Shown here: piece after piece, positions 8,285 to 16,536 of the stretch
Layout of the letters: each line of letters starts with the position of its first letter
How positions within the stretch are numbered: position 1 is the stretch's first letter
DNA from: Pusillibacter faecalis
GTDB taxonomy: Bacteria; Bacillota; Clostridia; Oscillospirales; Oscillospiraceae
Reading direction: 5' to 3'
NCBI RefSeq assembly: GCF_018408705.1
Contig: NZ_AP023421.1
Coordinates: forward strand, 434,001 to 498,000
DNA: 64,000 nt
Made by a program: the position numbers and the translations under genes
The notes under the pieces: model-generated
Databases searched by the model: none
What the model saw: only the letters and a program-made list of their open reading frames with translations
Told to the model about the DNA's origin: nothing

Positions 8285-8752
8285 ATGTCATATACCGCTG
8301 CACAGCTCATTGAGCTTTTGCACCTGCTCCCTCATCCAGAGGGCGGCTGGTACGCTTTCCGGGAATCCAGCGGCCAGGTGTTGCCTGCTCTGCTGGGTTT
8401 TCCCGGTCATCGGGAGAGCTGCAGCTACATCTATTACCTGCTCCAGCGAGGCGAAATCTCCCGCTGGCATCAGCTCAAGGCCACCGAGGTTTGGACCTGG
8501 CACCAGGGCGGTAGCCTGGAGATGACCCTGGGCGGCACGGGGACCCTCCCGGTACCAGAGAGCACACTGACCCTGGGGCCCCGCCTGGAGGCGGGAGAGC
8601 AGTTCCAGCGGATGACGCCTGCAAACTGCTGGCAGACCACCCGCGTGGTGGACGGGGACTTCGTTTTGGTATCCTGCGTAGTCTCACCGGCTTTCCAGGG
8701 CGAGGACTGCCTGCTTCCCTTGGAGCCTTTAGACAATGAGATTTATGAATAA
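8285..8752 (+). CDS. Cupin-fold protein of the DUF985/Cupin_5 family
   Basis: A 155-residue beta-barrel protein with the Cupin_5 signature: LLPHPEGGWYAFRES near the N-terminus, then SYIYYLLQRGEISRWHQL and EVWTWHQGGSLE, ending PAFQGEDCLLPLEPLDNE. The histidines in RWHQL and TWHQG lie where cupins bind metal. Family members have no firmly established reaction; some act on sugars. The ATG at 8285 has AAGGAGG nine bases upstream; the reading frame is open further upstream but without a better start. In this operon it may act on the sugar or aldehyde released by the pathway. Confidence 0.82.
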   Translation: MSYTAAQLIELLHLLPHPEGGWYAFRESSGQVLPALLGFPGHRESCSYIYYLLQRGEISRWHQLKATEVWTWHQGGSLEMTLGGTGTLPVPESTLTLGPRLEAGEQFQRMTPANCWQTTRVVDGDFVLVSCVVSPAFQGEDCLLPLEPLDNEIYE

Positions 8753-8765
8753 AGGGGGAATTTCC

Positions 8766-9524
8766 ATGGACCTCTCACTCTTCTCCCTGGAGGGAAAAAC
8801 GGCGCTGGTCACAGGCGTAAGCCGGGGGCTTGGACAGGCCATGGCCATTGCCCTGGCAAGGGCTGGGGCCGACATTGTGGGCGTTGGGCTGCGCGGTATG
8901 GGCGACACCCAAGCCTTGGTGGAAGCCGAGGGCCGCCGCACCTATGAAATCTGCGCGGACCTTTCTCAGCGAAACGCGGCAGAGCGTGTTGCAAAGGAGG
9001 CTCTCGCCGCCTTCGGCAAGGTGGATATCCTGGTCAACAACGCCGGCATCATCAAGCTCTCCCCGGCAGAGAACCACACGATGGAGGACTTTGATGCCGT
9101 GATGGAGGTGAACCTTCGCTCCCTGTTCCTTCTCACTCGGGAGATTGCCCGTCAGATGATTTCTCTGGGGCATGGTAAGATCATCAACACCTGCTCCGTC
9201 CAGTCCATGAAAGGCGGCAGCGGCGATGCGGCGTATGTCGCCAGCAAGCACGCCGTTCACGGCCTGACCCGGGCCTGGGCCAACGAGTGGGGCCGGTACA
9301 ACATCCAGGTCAACGGCATCGCCCCAGGCTACATGGTGACAGATAACACCGCCAAGCTCCGGCAGAACCGCGAGGCGGTGGCCGCCATCACCGCCCAGAT
9401 TCCCCTAGGCCGCTGGGGAAAGCCGGAGGATCTGATGGGGCCGGTGGTCTTTCTGGCCTCCAACGCCTCAAACTTTGTAAACGGCCACCTGCTGGTGGCG
9501 GACGGCGGATACCTCAACGCATAA
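8766..9524 (+). CDS. Short-chain dehydrogenase/reductase (KduD-like)
   Basis: A 252-residue classical SDR. The NAD(P)-binding motif TGVSRGLG is at residues about 16-23, NNAG at about 90, the catalytic serine in INTCSVQSMKGG, and YVASK (Tyr-x-x-x-Lys) at about 158, with PGYMVTDNT after the active site. It resembles 2-deoxy-D-gluconate/5-keto-4-deoxyuronate dehydrogenases. AAAGGGGG precedes the ATG at 8766. In this operon it could oxidise or reduce the aldehyde or sugar intermediate; the substrate is inferred only from context. Confidence 0.9.
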   Translation: MDLSLFSLEGKTALVTGVSRGLGQAMAIALARAGADIVGVGLRGMGDTQALVEAEGRRTYEICADLSQRNAAERVAKEALAAFGKVDILVNNAGIIKLSPAENHTMEDFDAVMEVNLRSLFLLTREIARQMISLGHGKIINTCSVQSMKGGSGDAAYVASKHAVHGLTRAWANEWGRYNIQVNGIAPGYMVTDNTAKLRQNREAVAAITAQIPLGRWGKPEDLMGPVVFLASNASNFVNGHLLVADGGYLNA

Positions 9525-9560
9525 TCAAACATACGTAAATTTTAGATAGGAGTGAATCCC

Positions 9561-10634
9561 ATGTCAGAAGAGCTTAAGCAAGTAACCCACATCGACAACG
9601 TGCGGCTGGGAGAGGACGAAAAAAGTGTGGTCATCATCGATCAAACTCAGCTCCCCAACCGGACCGTCTACCTGACCCTCCGCACCCCGGAGGAGATGTA
9701 TGACGCTATCAAGCTTCTACAGGTCCGGGGCGCCCCCGCCATTGGTATCTGTGCAGGCTACAGCATTTATGCCCTGGCCCGCCAGTGGGAGATCGGCAGC
9801 TACACCGAATTTGCCCAGAAATTCCACGAGCAAAAGGAGTACCTCAACTCTTCCCGCCCCACCGCCGTCAACCTCAGTTGGGCGCTGAACCGGATGGAGG
9901 GCCTGGTGACTGCCAACGCGGGCAAGCCTGTGAGTGAAATTCTGGATCTGCTCGGCAAGGAGTGCCGCGCCATCCATGAAGAGGACATCGCCATGTGCCG
10001 GGCTATCTCCGAATACGGCCTGAGCCTCATCAAGGAGGGCGACGGTGTTCTGACCCACTGCAACGCCGGGCCTCTGGCTACCTCCCGCTACGGCACTGCT
10101 CTAGGCCCCTTGTTCCTGGGCAAAGAGCGGGGCATGAACTTCCACGTGTTCTCTGATGAGACCCGCCCTCTGCTGCAGGGCGCCCGCCTGACCTCTTATG
10201 AGCTGCAAAAGGCTGGGATTGATGTGACGCTGATCTGCGACAATATGGCCTCCATTGTCATGAAGAACGGCTGGGTACAGGCCTGCTTCGTAGGCTGCGA
10301 CCGGGTGGCCGCCAACGGTGATGCCGCCAACAAAATCGGTACCAGCGGCGTGGCGATTCTAGCCAAGCACTACGGGATTCCCTTCTATGTTCTGGGCCCC
10401 ACCTCCACCATTGACCTGAACTGCCCTGACGGAGACCACATCCCCATTGAACTGCGGGATCCCGCGGAAATCCGGGAGAAGTGGTACGCCGAGCCCATGG
10501 CTCTGCCGGAGGTCAAGTGCTATAACCCAGCCTTTGATGTTACCGACCACACCCTGATCTCCGGCATTGTCACGGAGAAAGGGATCTGCCGCGCCCCCTA
10601 TACGGAGAGTCTGGCCGCGCTGTTCAAGAAGTGA
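9561..10634 (+). CDS. MtnA-like aldose-1-phosphate isomerase (5-methylthioribose- or 5-deoxyribose-1-phosphate isomerase)
   Basis: A 357-residue member of the MtnA/eIF2B-like isomerase family, which converts an aldose-1-phosphate to the ketose-1-phosphate. Seen are [23 protein letters not shown], the catalytic cysteine in LTHCNAG (C167) and the catalytic aspartate in [17 protein letters not shown] (D247). These match MtnA rather than the regulatory eIF2B subunits. ATG at 9561 has AGGAG 8 bases upstream. Usually the partner is a kinase (MtnK), but here a nucleoside phosphorylase is present and no kinase, so the substrate is probably a sugar-1-phosphate made by phosphorolysis. No other methionine-salvage genes (MtnC, MtnD) are nearby. 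Confidence 0.9.
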   Translation: MSEELKQVTHIDNVRLGEDEKSVVIIDQTQLPNRTVYLTLRTPEEMYDAIKLLQVRGAPAIGICAGYSIYALARQWEIGSYTEFAQKFHEQKEYLNSSRPTAVNLSWALNRMEGLVTANAGKPVSEILDLLGKECRAIHEEDIAMCRAISEYGLSLIKEGDGVLTHCNAGPLATSRYGTALGPLFLGKERGMNFHVFSDETRPLLQGARLTSYELQKAGIDVTLICDNMASIVMKNGWVQACFVGCDRVAANGDAANKIGTSGVAILAKHYGIPFYVLGPTSTIDLNCPDGDHIPIELRDPAEIREKWYAEPMALPEVKCYNPAFDVTDHTLISGIVTEKGICRAPYTESLAALFKK

Positions 10635-10682
10635 CGGAGGATATTTGTGCCGGTTTTTGACGGATTCTGTTCAGATTTCGTC

Positions 10683-10711
10683 TTGCAATGACGCAGCGCA
10701 GATAGTATGAT
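10683..10711 (+). promoter_or_regulatory. Internal promoter before the nucleoside transporter genes
   Basis: In the 187-base gap after the isomerase gene, TTGCAA (10683-10688), a 17-base spacer and TATGAT (10706-10711) make a good promoter. It could give separate expression of the binding protein and transporter. Confidence 0.6.
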
Positions 10712-10821
10712 AGAGGTGTTCTACAGGCTTGGCCTGTTCACACAGCGGAAAATCTGTGAAACTGTTTGTCCAGCGGGCAATTTGGCTTCACACCGCCAAT
10801 TCATGAGGAGGAATGAATGAG

Positions 10822-11979
10822 ATGAAAGTAAGCAAGAAACTCGCAGCACTGTTCCTGTCCCTTGCAATGGTTCTGTCTCTGGCTGCCTGTGGCAGCGGTA
10901 CAGACACCACAGAGGATGACACCACCGGAGATGACGCCACCGCCACGGAAACCGGCCTGAAGATCTGTATCATCACCACCTCCGGCATTGACGATGGTTC
11001 CTTCAACCAGAACTGCTATGAGGGTATCCAGGCCTTCCTGGCAGATCATGCAGACTGCACAGTGACCGACATCAAGGAAGGAGACTACAACAAGCTGGTT
11101 CCCACCGTGGAGGAGATGGCAGGCGATTATGACGTCTTTGTCCTGCCCGGCTTCAACTTCTCCAACGTGGGCGACGTGGCTGCCGCCAACCCTGACACGT
11201 ATTTCATCGTGGTGGACTCCACCATCACCGACAGCGAGGGCAACCCCATGAGCCTGGACAATGTGTACACCATGACCTTCTCCGAGCAGGAGAGCGGCTT
11301 CTTCGCCGGCGTTGCCGCCGCGATGGAGACCAAGACCGGTAAGGTGGCTGTGGTTAACGGCATGGCTTATCCCTCTAATGTCAACTATCAGTATGGCTTC
11401 ATGTCCGGCGTGAACTACGCCAACAAGCACTACGGCACCACCGCGCAGTGTGTGGAACTGCCCTCCTACGCCGGTGTGGACCTGGCTGGCACCAACGTGG
11501 GCGGTAACTACATCGGCGACTTCGCGGATGAGGCCACCGGCAAGGTTGTGGGTGACGCTCTGGTAGCCGAGGGCTGCGATGTGCTGTTCGTGGCTGCGGG
11601 CAACGCTGGCAACGGCACCTTTACCGCCGCGAAGGAGGCTGACGGTGTTTGGCTGATCGGCTGTGATATCGACCAGTATGACGACGGCGCCAAGGGCAGC
11701 GAGAATATTATGCTCACCTCCACCCTGAAGAAGATGGACACCCATGTGCAAAAGCAGCTGACCGCCATCTATGACGGTACCTTCGTAGGCGAGGACGCCT
11801 TCCTGAGCGTCTCCACCGATGGTGTTGGCTATGTCTCGGAAGATGGCCGCCAGCAGCTCTCCGAGGAAACTCTGGAAAAGCTGGCTGAGTGCTATGAGCT
11901 GGTAAAGGACGGCACCATCGTCCCTGCCGCTGACGCCACTGTGAACGACTATACCCCCGATAATTTCCCCGGCCTGTAA
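10822..11979 (+). CDS. BMP family nucleoside-binding lipoprotein
   Basis: The substrate-binding protein of an ABC nucleoside importer, 385 residues. The N-terminus MKVSKKLAALFLSLAMV with lipobox LAAC (lipidated Cys23) marks a lipoprotein, followed by an acidic Thr/Asp linker. The mature part carries BMP/PnrA features: TTSGIDDGSFNQNCYEG, FSEQESGFFAGVAA, and DVLFVAAGNAGNGTF near the nucleoside site. ATG at 10822 is 10 bases after AGGAGG; an ATG at 10813 is too close. It is followed by a phosphorylase and the matching ATPase and permeases, supporting purine nucleoside uptake. Confidence 0.94.
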   Translation: MKVSKKLAALFLSLAMVLSLAACGSGTDTTEDDTTGDDATATETGLKICIITTSGIDDGSFNQNCYEGIQAFLADHADCTVTDIKEGDYNKLVPTVEEMAGDYDVFVLPGFNFSNVGDVAAANPDTYFIVVDSTITDSEGNPMSLDNVYTMTFSEQESGFFAGVAAAMETKTGKVAVVNGMAYPSNVNYQYGFMSGVNYANKHYGTTAQCVELPSYAGVDLAGTNVGGNYIGDFADEATGKVVGDALVAEGCDVLFVAAGNAGNGTFTAAKEADGVWLIGCDIDQYDDGAKGSENIMLTSTLKKMDTHVQKQLTAIYDGTFVGEDAFLSVSTDGVGYVSEDGRQQLSEETLEKLAECYELVKDGTIVPAADATVNDYTPDNFPGL

Positions 11980-12003
11980 GCTTCAGAAAGGACGTGACCT
12001 ATC

Positions 12004-12732
12004 ATGACGAAAACCTCTGTTTCCGCCAGCATCAGTGTCAAGGACGCTGAGATTGCCAAAATTGTTCTCATGCCCGGCGACCCCCTGCGGGCCAAGCACG
12101 TGGCAGAGCGCTATCTGGAAACCCCCGTCTGCTTTAATACCGTGCGCAATATGCTAGGCTATACCGGCACTTACAAGGGGAAGAAAATCTCCGTGATGGG
12201 CAGCGGCATGGGCATTCCCTCCATGGGGCTCTATGCTACCGAGCTGTACACCCAGTTTGACGTGGACGCCATCATCCGAATTGGTTCCGCCGGCGGCCTG
12301 GTGGACGAGGTGCATATGCGGGACGTGGTGATCGCCATGGCCGCGTCCTCGAACTCCAGCTACGGTGATGCGTTCGGCCTGCCCGGACATCTGACTCCCG
12401 TTGCGAACTATGGCATGCTTGCCAACGCCGTAGAGTCTGCCCAGCAGCTGGGTGTGCATGCCAAGGTCGGCCCCGTCTACACCAGCGATCACTTCTACTA
12501 CCCCACCACCGAGGTCAATGACAAGGCCCGGGAACTTGGGCATCTGGCTGTTGAAATGGAGACCGCCGGCCTCTATTGGACCGCCGCCGCCTGCCATAAG
12601 AAAGCGCTGAGCATCCTGACCATCTCCGATCATATCTATACGGGAGAGGCACTTTCTGCCGAAGACCGGCAGGAGTCCTTCCATGAGATGATGGAAGTGG
12701 CGTTGGAGACTGCCTGGCGGTGCGTTGAATAA
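12004..12732 (+). CDS. deoD: Purine nucleoside phosphorylase (DeoD type)
   Basis: A 242-residue hexameric-type phosphorylase that splits purine nucleosides with phosphate to base and (deoxy)ribose-1-phosphate. The phosphate-binding MPGDPLRAKHVAERYL and NTVRNMLGYTGTYKGK, the MGSGMGIPSMG segment, the nucleoside site VEMETAGLYWTA and the catalytic aspartate in ISDHI are all present. The gene lies between the binding protein and the ATPase, so import and phosphorolysis are genetically linked. The related 5'-deoxy and methylthio nucleosides are known alternate substrates in this superfamily. Confidence 0.94.
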   Translation: MTKTSVSASISVKDAEIAKIVLMPGDPLRAKHVAERYLETPVCFNTVRNMLGYTGTYKGKKISVMGSGMGIPSMGLYATELYTQFDVDAIIRIGSAGGLVDEVHMRDVVIAMAASSNSSYGDAFGLPGHLTPVANYGMLANAVESAQQLGVHAKVGPVYTSDHFYYPTTEVNDKARELGHLAVEMETAGLYWTAAACHKKALSILTISDHIYTGEALSAEDRQESFHEMMEVALETAWRCVE

Positions 12733-12740
12733 ACACGATC

Positions 12741-12782
12741 TGCGCCGCCCCTCCCGCCAATTGTGACGGAAGGGGCGGCGCA
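12741..12782 (+). terminator. Strong hairpin between phosphorylase and ABC ATPase genes
   Basis: TGCGCCGCCCCT (12741-12752) pairs with AGGGGCGGCGCA (12771-12782). No real T-run follows, so it probably stabilises upstream mRNA or gives partial termination inside the operon. Confidence 0.5.
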
Positions 12783-12814
12783 TCCTAATTTCAAAAACCG
12801 ATGGGGGTAGGGCC

Positions 12815-14347
12815 ATGGAAGACTACATTGTGGAAATGCGCCATATTACCAAGCGCTTTCCAGGCATTGTCGCCAACGACGATGTCAGCATCCAGATTCA
12901 GCGCGGCGAAGTCTATGCGCTGCTGGGCGAAAACGGCGCCGGAAAGAGCACACTCATGAGTATGCTCTTTGGCATGTATGAGCCGGACAGCGGGGAGATC
13001 TATATTCAGGGGGAGAAGGTGACATTCCGCTCCTCCAATGATGCCAGCGCGCACAACATCGGCATGGTGCATCAGCACTTCAAGCTGGTGGACAACTATA
13101 CAGTTGCGGAAAATATCATCCTGGGTATGGAGCCTATGAAAAGATTTCTGGGTGTGCTCCCCTGTGTGGATATGAAAACAGCGAACCGCCAAATCGCAGA
13201 GCTGTCTAAGCGGTATGGCCTGGAGGTGAATCCCACCGACAAGATTGAGGACCTTCCGGTTTCCGTCCGACAGCGGGTGGAAATCCTGAAGATGCTCTAT
13301 CGGGAGGCTGACATCCTGATCTTTGACGAGCCTACCGCCGTCCTGACACCCCAAGAAATTGAGTTTTTGTTGAAAATCATCGGTGAGCTGCGGAAAAATG
13401 GAAAAACCATTATCCTCATCACCCACAAAATTGAGGAGATCAAGAAAATTGCCGACCGCTGCGCCATCCTCCACCGCGGCAAGCTGGTGGATGTGTTGGA
13501 TGTGGCGTCCACCTCCTCTCAGACCATGGCCAATATGATGGTGGGCCGCCAGGTGGAGTTTTCTGCTGATAAGTCCTCTCCGCACTATCGGGACACCATC
13601 TTGGAGGTAGACCATCTGACTGTCCGTAACGCCAACAAATTCGATGTGGTAAAAGACGTTTCCTTCCGGATTCGGGGCGGCGAGATTTTTGCCATTGCCG
13701 GCGTCTCCGGAAATGGGCAGGGCGAGCTGGCCGACGCCATTGCCGGTATGCTGAAGGCCCACAGCGGTTCCATCAAGCTCTGTGGAACCGACATTACGGA
13801 GGCCACCATCCGCCAGCGCACAGAAGCCGGCATCTCTTACATCCCAGAGGACCGGCAGGGCGTCGGCGTCTTTATGGACTTCACACTGTCCCAGAACCTG
13901 GCGCTGCGTAAATACTATCGGGAACCGTTTGCCAAAAAGGGCATCCTGGATTTCGGTCAGTTTGACCGCTACGCGGAGAGCTTGATCGGCACCTATGACA
14001 TCCGCAGCGGTCAGGGCGGCAAAACCATCCTGCGCTCCATGAGCGGCGGCAACCAGCAAAAGGCCATCGTCGCCCGGGAGATTGAAGAGCATTCCAAGCT
14101 GATTATTTTTGTCCAGCCCACCCGGGGTCTGGACATCGGTGCTATTGAAAATATTCATCGTCAGATCATCGCGGAGCGGGATAAGGGTGTCGCCATCCTG
14201 CTGATCTCTCTGGAGCTGGATGAAATCATGGAGCTGGCTGATACGATCGGTGTCATCTACAACGGCCAGCTTCTGAAAATCGCCGACGCTTCCACCATGA
14301 CCTCTCACGATGTGGGCAAATATATGATGGGGGTGAAAGAGGCATGA
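12815..14347 (+). CDS. Nucleoside ABC transporter, double ATPase subunit (NupO-like)
   Basis: A 510-residue duplicated ATPase. The first domain has Walker [10 protein letters not shown] and Walker [14 protein letters not shown], with a weak signature [11 protein letters not shown]. The second has the altered Walker [10 protein letters not shown], intact signature [12 protein letters not shown] and Walker [12 protein letters not shown] where Gln replaces the catalytic Glu, as is usual in the BMP/sugar transporter subfamily. It energises import with the two permeases downstream. The start follows GGGGGTAGGGCC, and the stop overlaps the permease start by four bases. Confidence 0.93.
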   Translation: MEDYIVEMRHITKRFPGIVANDDVSIQIQRGEVYALLGENGAGKSTLMSMLFGMYEPDSGEIYIQGEKVTFRSSNDASAHNIGMVHQHFKLVDNYTVAENIILGMEPMKRFLGVLPCVDMKTANRQIAELSKRYGLEVNPTDKIEDLPVSVRQRVEILKMLYREADILIFDEPTAVLTPQEIEFLLKIIGELRKNGKTIILITHKIEEIKKIADRCAILHRGKLVDVLDVASTSSQTMANMMVGRQVEFSADKSSPHYRDTILEVDHLTVRNANKFDVVKDVSFRIRGGEIFAIAGVSGNGQGELADAIAGMLKAHSGSIKLCGTDITEATIRQRTEAGISYIPEDRQGVGVFMDFTLSQNLALRKYYREPFAKKGILDFGQFDRYAESLIGTYDIRSGQGGKTILRSMSGGNQQKAIVAREIEEHSKLIIFVQPTRGLDIGAIENIHRQIIAERDKGVAILLISLELDEIMELADTIGVIYNGQLLKIADASTMTSHDVGKYMMGVKEA

Positions 14348-15522
14348 AGAAACCGCTGAACAAGCTGGCGTCCATTTTGGACGGCAACCGCCATTCCTCT
14401 ATTTTCGTCTCCCTCCTCAGTATTCTGCTGAGTCTGATCTGCGCCAGCATCATTCTGCTCATCCTTGGGAAAAATCCCCTGGCGGCCTTCCAGAGCTTTT
14501 TGCAGGGAGCGGGTTTCTGGCCCAAGGCAAAATATGGCGGCGGAAGCGGCATGCTGACCGATCTGTTCTCCTTTTTGAATGTTCTGGCGCCCATGATTCT
14601 GGCTGCTCTGAGCTTTATCGTGGGCTTCAAGGCGGGCCTTTTCAACATTGGCATCTCTGGGCAGATGCTGGCCGCTGGGTTCCTGGCCACCTCCATCGTG
14701 GGTTACAGCGACCTCAATGCGGTGCTGGCAAAGCCCCTGGTGATTCTAATCGGCATCCTGGCTGGTGGCGCCCTTGGCGCGTTTGTTGGATTTCTCAAGT
14801 ACAAATTCAACATCCATGAGGTGGTTTCCACCATCATGATCAACTACATCATAAACTACTTAACAGGATTTTTCATCAATACCTATTTCGCAGATATGCT
14901 GACCCGCTCCATGAAGATTTGCGGCAGCAACGCCCGCCTGACCTGGACCAGCGTTCAGCTGGCCGGGGTGAAGTGCGATATTCCACTGGGAATTGTGTTG
15001 GCAGTAGCAGCGGCCTTTGTGGTCAAATTCATCTTTGATAAAACGGTGTTCGGCTTTGAGCTCCGGGCCGTGGGCATGAATCCAAAGTGTGCCCGGTATT
15101 CTGGCATCAAGGTAGGAAACCGGATCATTGCCTCCATGGTGATCTCCGGCATGCTGGCCGGCCTTGCCGGTGTGACCTATTACTGCGGTTATTATAACAC
15201 CATTGTTCCCAAAACACTGCCAGATCTTGGTTATGATGCCATCGCTGTGGCGCTTCTCGGAAATTCCAGCCCGATCGGCGCCATTTTCGCCGGCGGCCTC
15301 ATCAGTATCTTCCAGACCGGCAGCAACTATATGAGCTCCAGTCTGGGCGTCGCCAAGGAAATTGCCTCTTTGATCACCGGCATTTTGCTGCTGTTCTCAG
15401 CCTGCGGCGGCTACTTCCGATATCTGGCCCGCCGCCGTCTGGATCGGATGGCGGACGAGGCCGCTCAGCTGGCTGAGACACAGGCAGGTCCCGGAAAGGA
15501 GGACGAGCCCCATGTTGGATAA
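14344..15522 (+). CDS. Nucleoside ABC transporter permease (NupP-like)
   Basis: A 392-residue permease of the BPD_transp_2 family with eight or more hydrophobic segments, the family motif VVSTIMINYI in the middle (helix before the cytoplasmic coupling loop) and GFELRAVGMNPKCARYSGIK as the coupling region contacting the ATPase. It begins inside the ATPase stop codon and overlaps the next permease by 11 bases, so all three are translationally coupled. Confidence 0.92.
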   Translation: MKKPLNKLASILDGNRHSSIFVSLLSILLSLICASIILLILGKNPLAAFQSFLQGAGFWPKAKYGGGSGMLTDLFSFLNVLAPMILAALSFIVGFKAGLFNIGISGQMLAAGFLATSIVGYSDLNAVLAKPLVILIGILAGGALGAFVGFLKYKFNIHEVVSTIMINYIINYLTGFFINTYFADMLTRSMKICGSNARLTWTSVQLAGVKCDIPLGIVLAVAAAFVVKFIFDKTVFGFELRAVGMNPKCARYSGIKVGNRIIASMVISGMLAGLAGVTYYCGYYNTIVPKTLPDLGYDAIAVALLGNSSPIGAIFAGGLISIFQTGSNYMSSSLGVAKEIASLITGILLLFSACGGYFRYLARRRLDRMADEAAQLAETQAGPGKEDEPHVG

Positions 15523-16477
15523 GGTCTTTATTGACGGACTCTCCTTTGCAGCGCCTCTGCTGGTCATGGCCATCGGTGCCATTTACTCGGAAAAGAGCGG
15601 CGTTACCAATCTGGCCGTGGAGGGTTTCCAGGGCTTTGGCGCCTTTGTGGGCGCGTTGGTAGCGGTAATTCTGATGCCCACCATGGGCGACGGATCTCAG
15701 GCAGTGATCTATATTGCCATGCTGGCGGCCTTCATTGGCGGCGGCATTTACGCCTGCATTCACGCTCTGCTGTGCGTGAAGTTCCGCGCTAACCAGGTCA
15801 TCAGTGGCGTGGTGGTCAATATTTTGGCGGTTGCGCTGACCACCTTTCTCACAACCGCGATGAATAAGGCCTTGACCGGAGGGCAATCGTCCAACAAGTT
15901 CATTTTGGGAATTTCCGACCGCTTTGACATTCCCGGCCTGTCCCAGATCCCGGTCATCGGAGCCCTGTTCCAGAATATGTATCCTTTTGAGTGGATCATC
16001 CTGGCCATCGCTGTGGTGTCGTGGTACCTGATGTACAAGACCCGCTTCGGCATGCATCTGCGGGCCTGCGGTGAAAATCCCCAGTCCGTGGACGCTGCCG
16101 GCGGCAATGTGGAGCGCACCCGTTTCATTGCTGTGATGCTCTCGGGCGCCTTATCAGGTGTTGGCGGCATCTGTTTTGCCTATTCTATCTCAGCCAACTT
16201 CTCTCCCAACATCTATATGGGCTATGGATATCTGGCCATCGCCGCCATGATCTTTGGCAACTGGAACATCCCCTTTACCGCGCTGGTCTGCCTGTTCTTT
16301 GGCCTAGCCAAATCCGGCGGCTACCAGCTCTGTTTGAACATGGGGCTGCCCAGTAATTACTCCGATCTATTTATGATGCTGCCCTATATTCTCACACTTT
16401 TGCTGCTGGCCTTCTTCTCCAAGAAGAACCATCCTCCTGCTGCGGCCGGCGAGGCCTACGACAAGGGCAAGCGGTAA
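15512..16477 (+). CDS. Nucleoside ABC transporter permease (NupQ-like)
   Basis: The second permease, 321 residues and all hydrophobic segments. It has KSGVTNLAVEGFQGFGAF at the N-terminus, NQVISGVVVNILA, and the coupling loop GMHLRACGENPQSVDAAG. GGAGG precedes the ATG inside the upstream permease gene. Together with the partner permease, ATPase and lipoprotein it completes a nucleoside importer. Confidence 0.92.
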   Translation: MLDKVFIDGLSFAAPLLVMAIGAIYSEKSGVTNLAVEGFQGFGAFVGALVAVILMPTMGDGSQAVIYIAMLAAFIGGGIYACIHALLCVKFRANQVISGVVVNILAVALTTFLTTAMNKALTGGQSSNKFILGISDRFDIPGLSQIPVIGALFQNMYPFEWIILAIAVVSWYLMYKTRFGMHLRACGENPQSVDAAGGNVERTRFIAVMLSGALSGVGGICFAYSISANFSPNIYMGYGYLAIAAMIFGNWNIPFTALVCLFFGLAKSGGYQLCLNMGLPSNYSDLFMMLPYILTLLLLAFFSKKNHPPAAAGEAYDKGKR

Positions 16478-16482
16478 ATTCT

Positions 16483-16507
16483 GGCGCGCCGGTTTCGCCG
16501 GCGCGCC
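16483..16507 (+). terminator. Hairpin after the second permease gene
   Basis: GGCGCGCCGG (16483-16492) pairs perfectly with CCGGCGCGCC (16498-16507) around TTTCG. It has no long T-run and lies only 30 bases before the next gene, so readthrough into the deaminase-like gene is likely. Confidence 0.5.
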
Positions 16508-16536
16508 TTCCATACTATCATTCAAGGAGGTTCACG

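Noticed and set aside
10813..10821. Upstream ATG for the BMP lipoprotein
   Set aside because: Only one base after the Shine-Dalgarno; the next ATG at 10822 has normal spacing and gives the typical signal peptide.
10825..11751. Long minus-strand frame rich in His, Gly and Val opposite the BMP gene
   Set aside because: It mirrors the codon pattern of a real gene on the other strand and has no start signal or family.
12791..14308. 505-codon minus-strand frame opposite the ABC ATPase
   Set aside because: Shadow of a high-GC coding strand; the plus-strand ATPase is certain.
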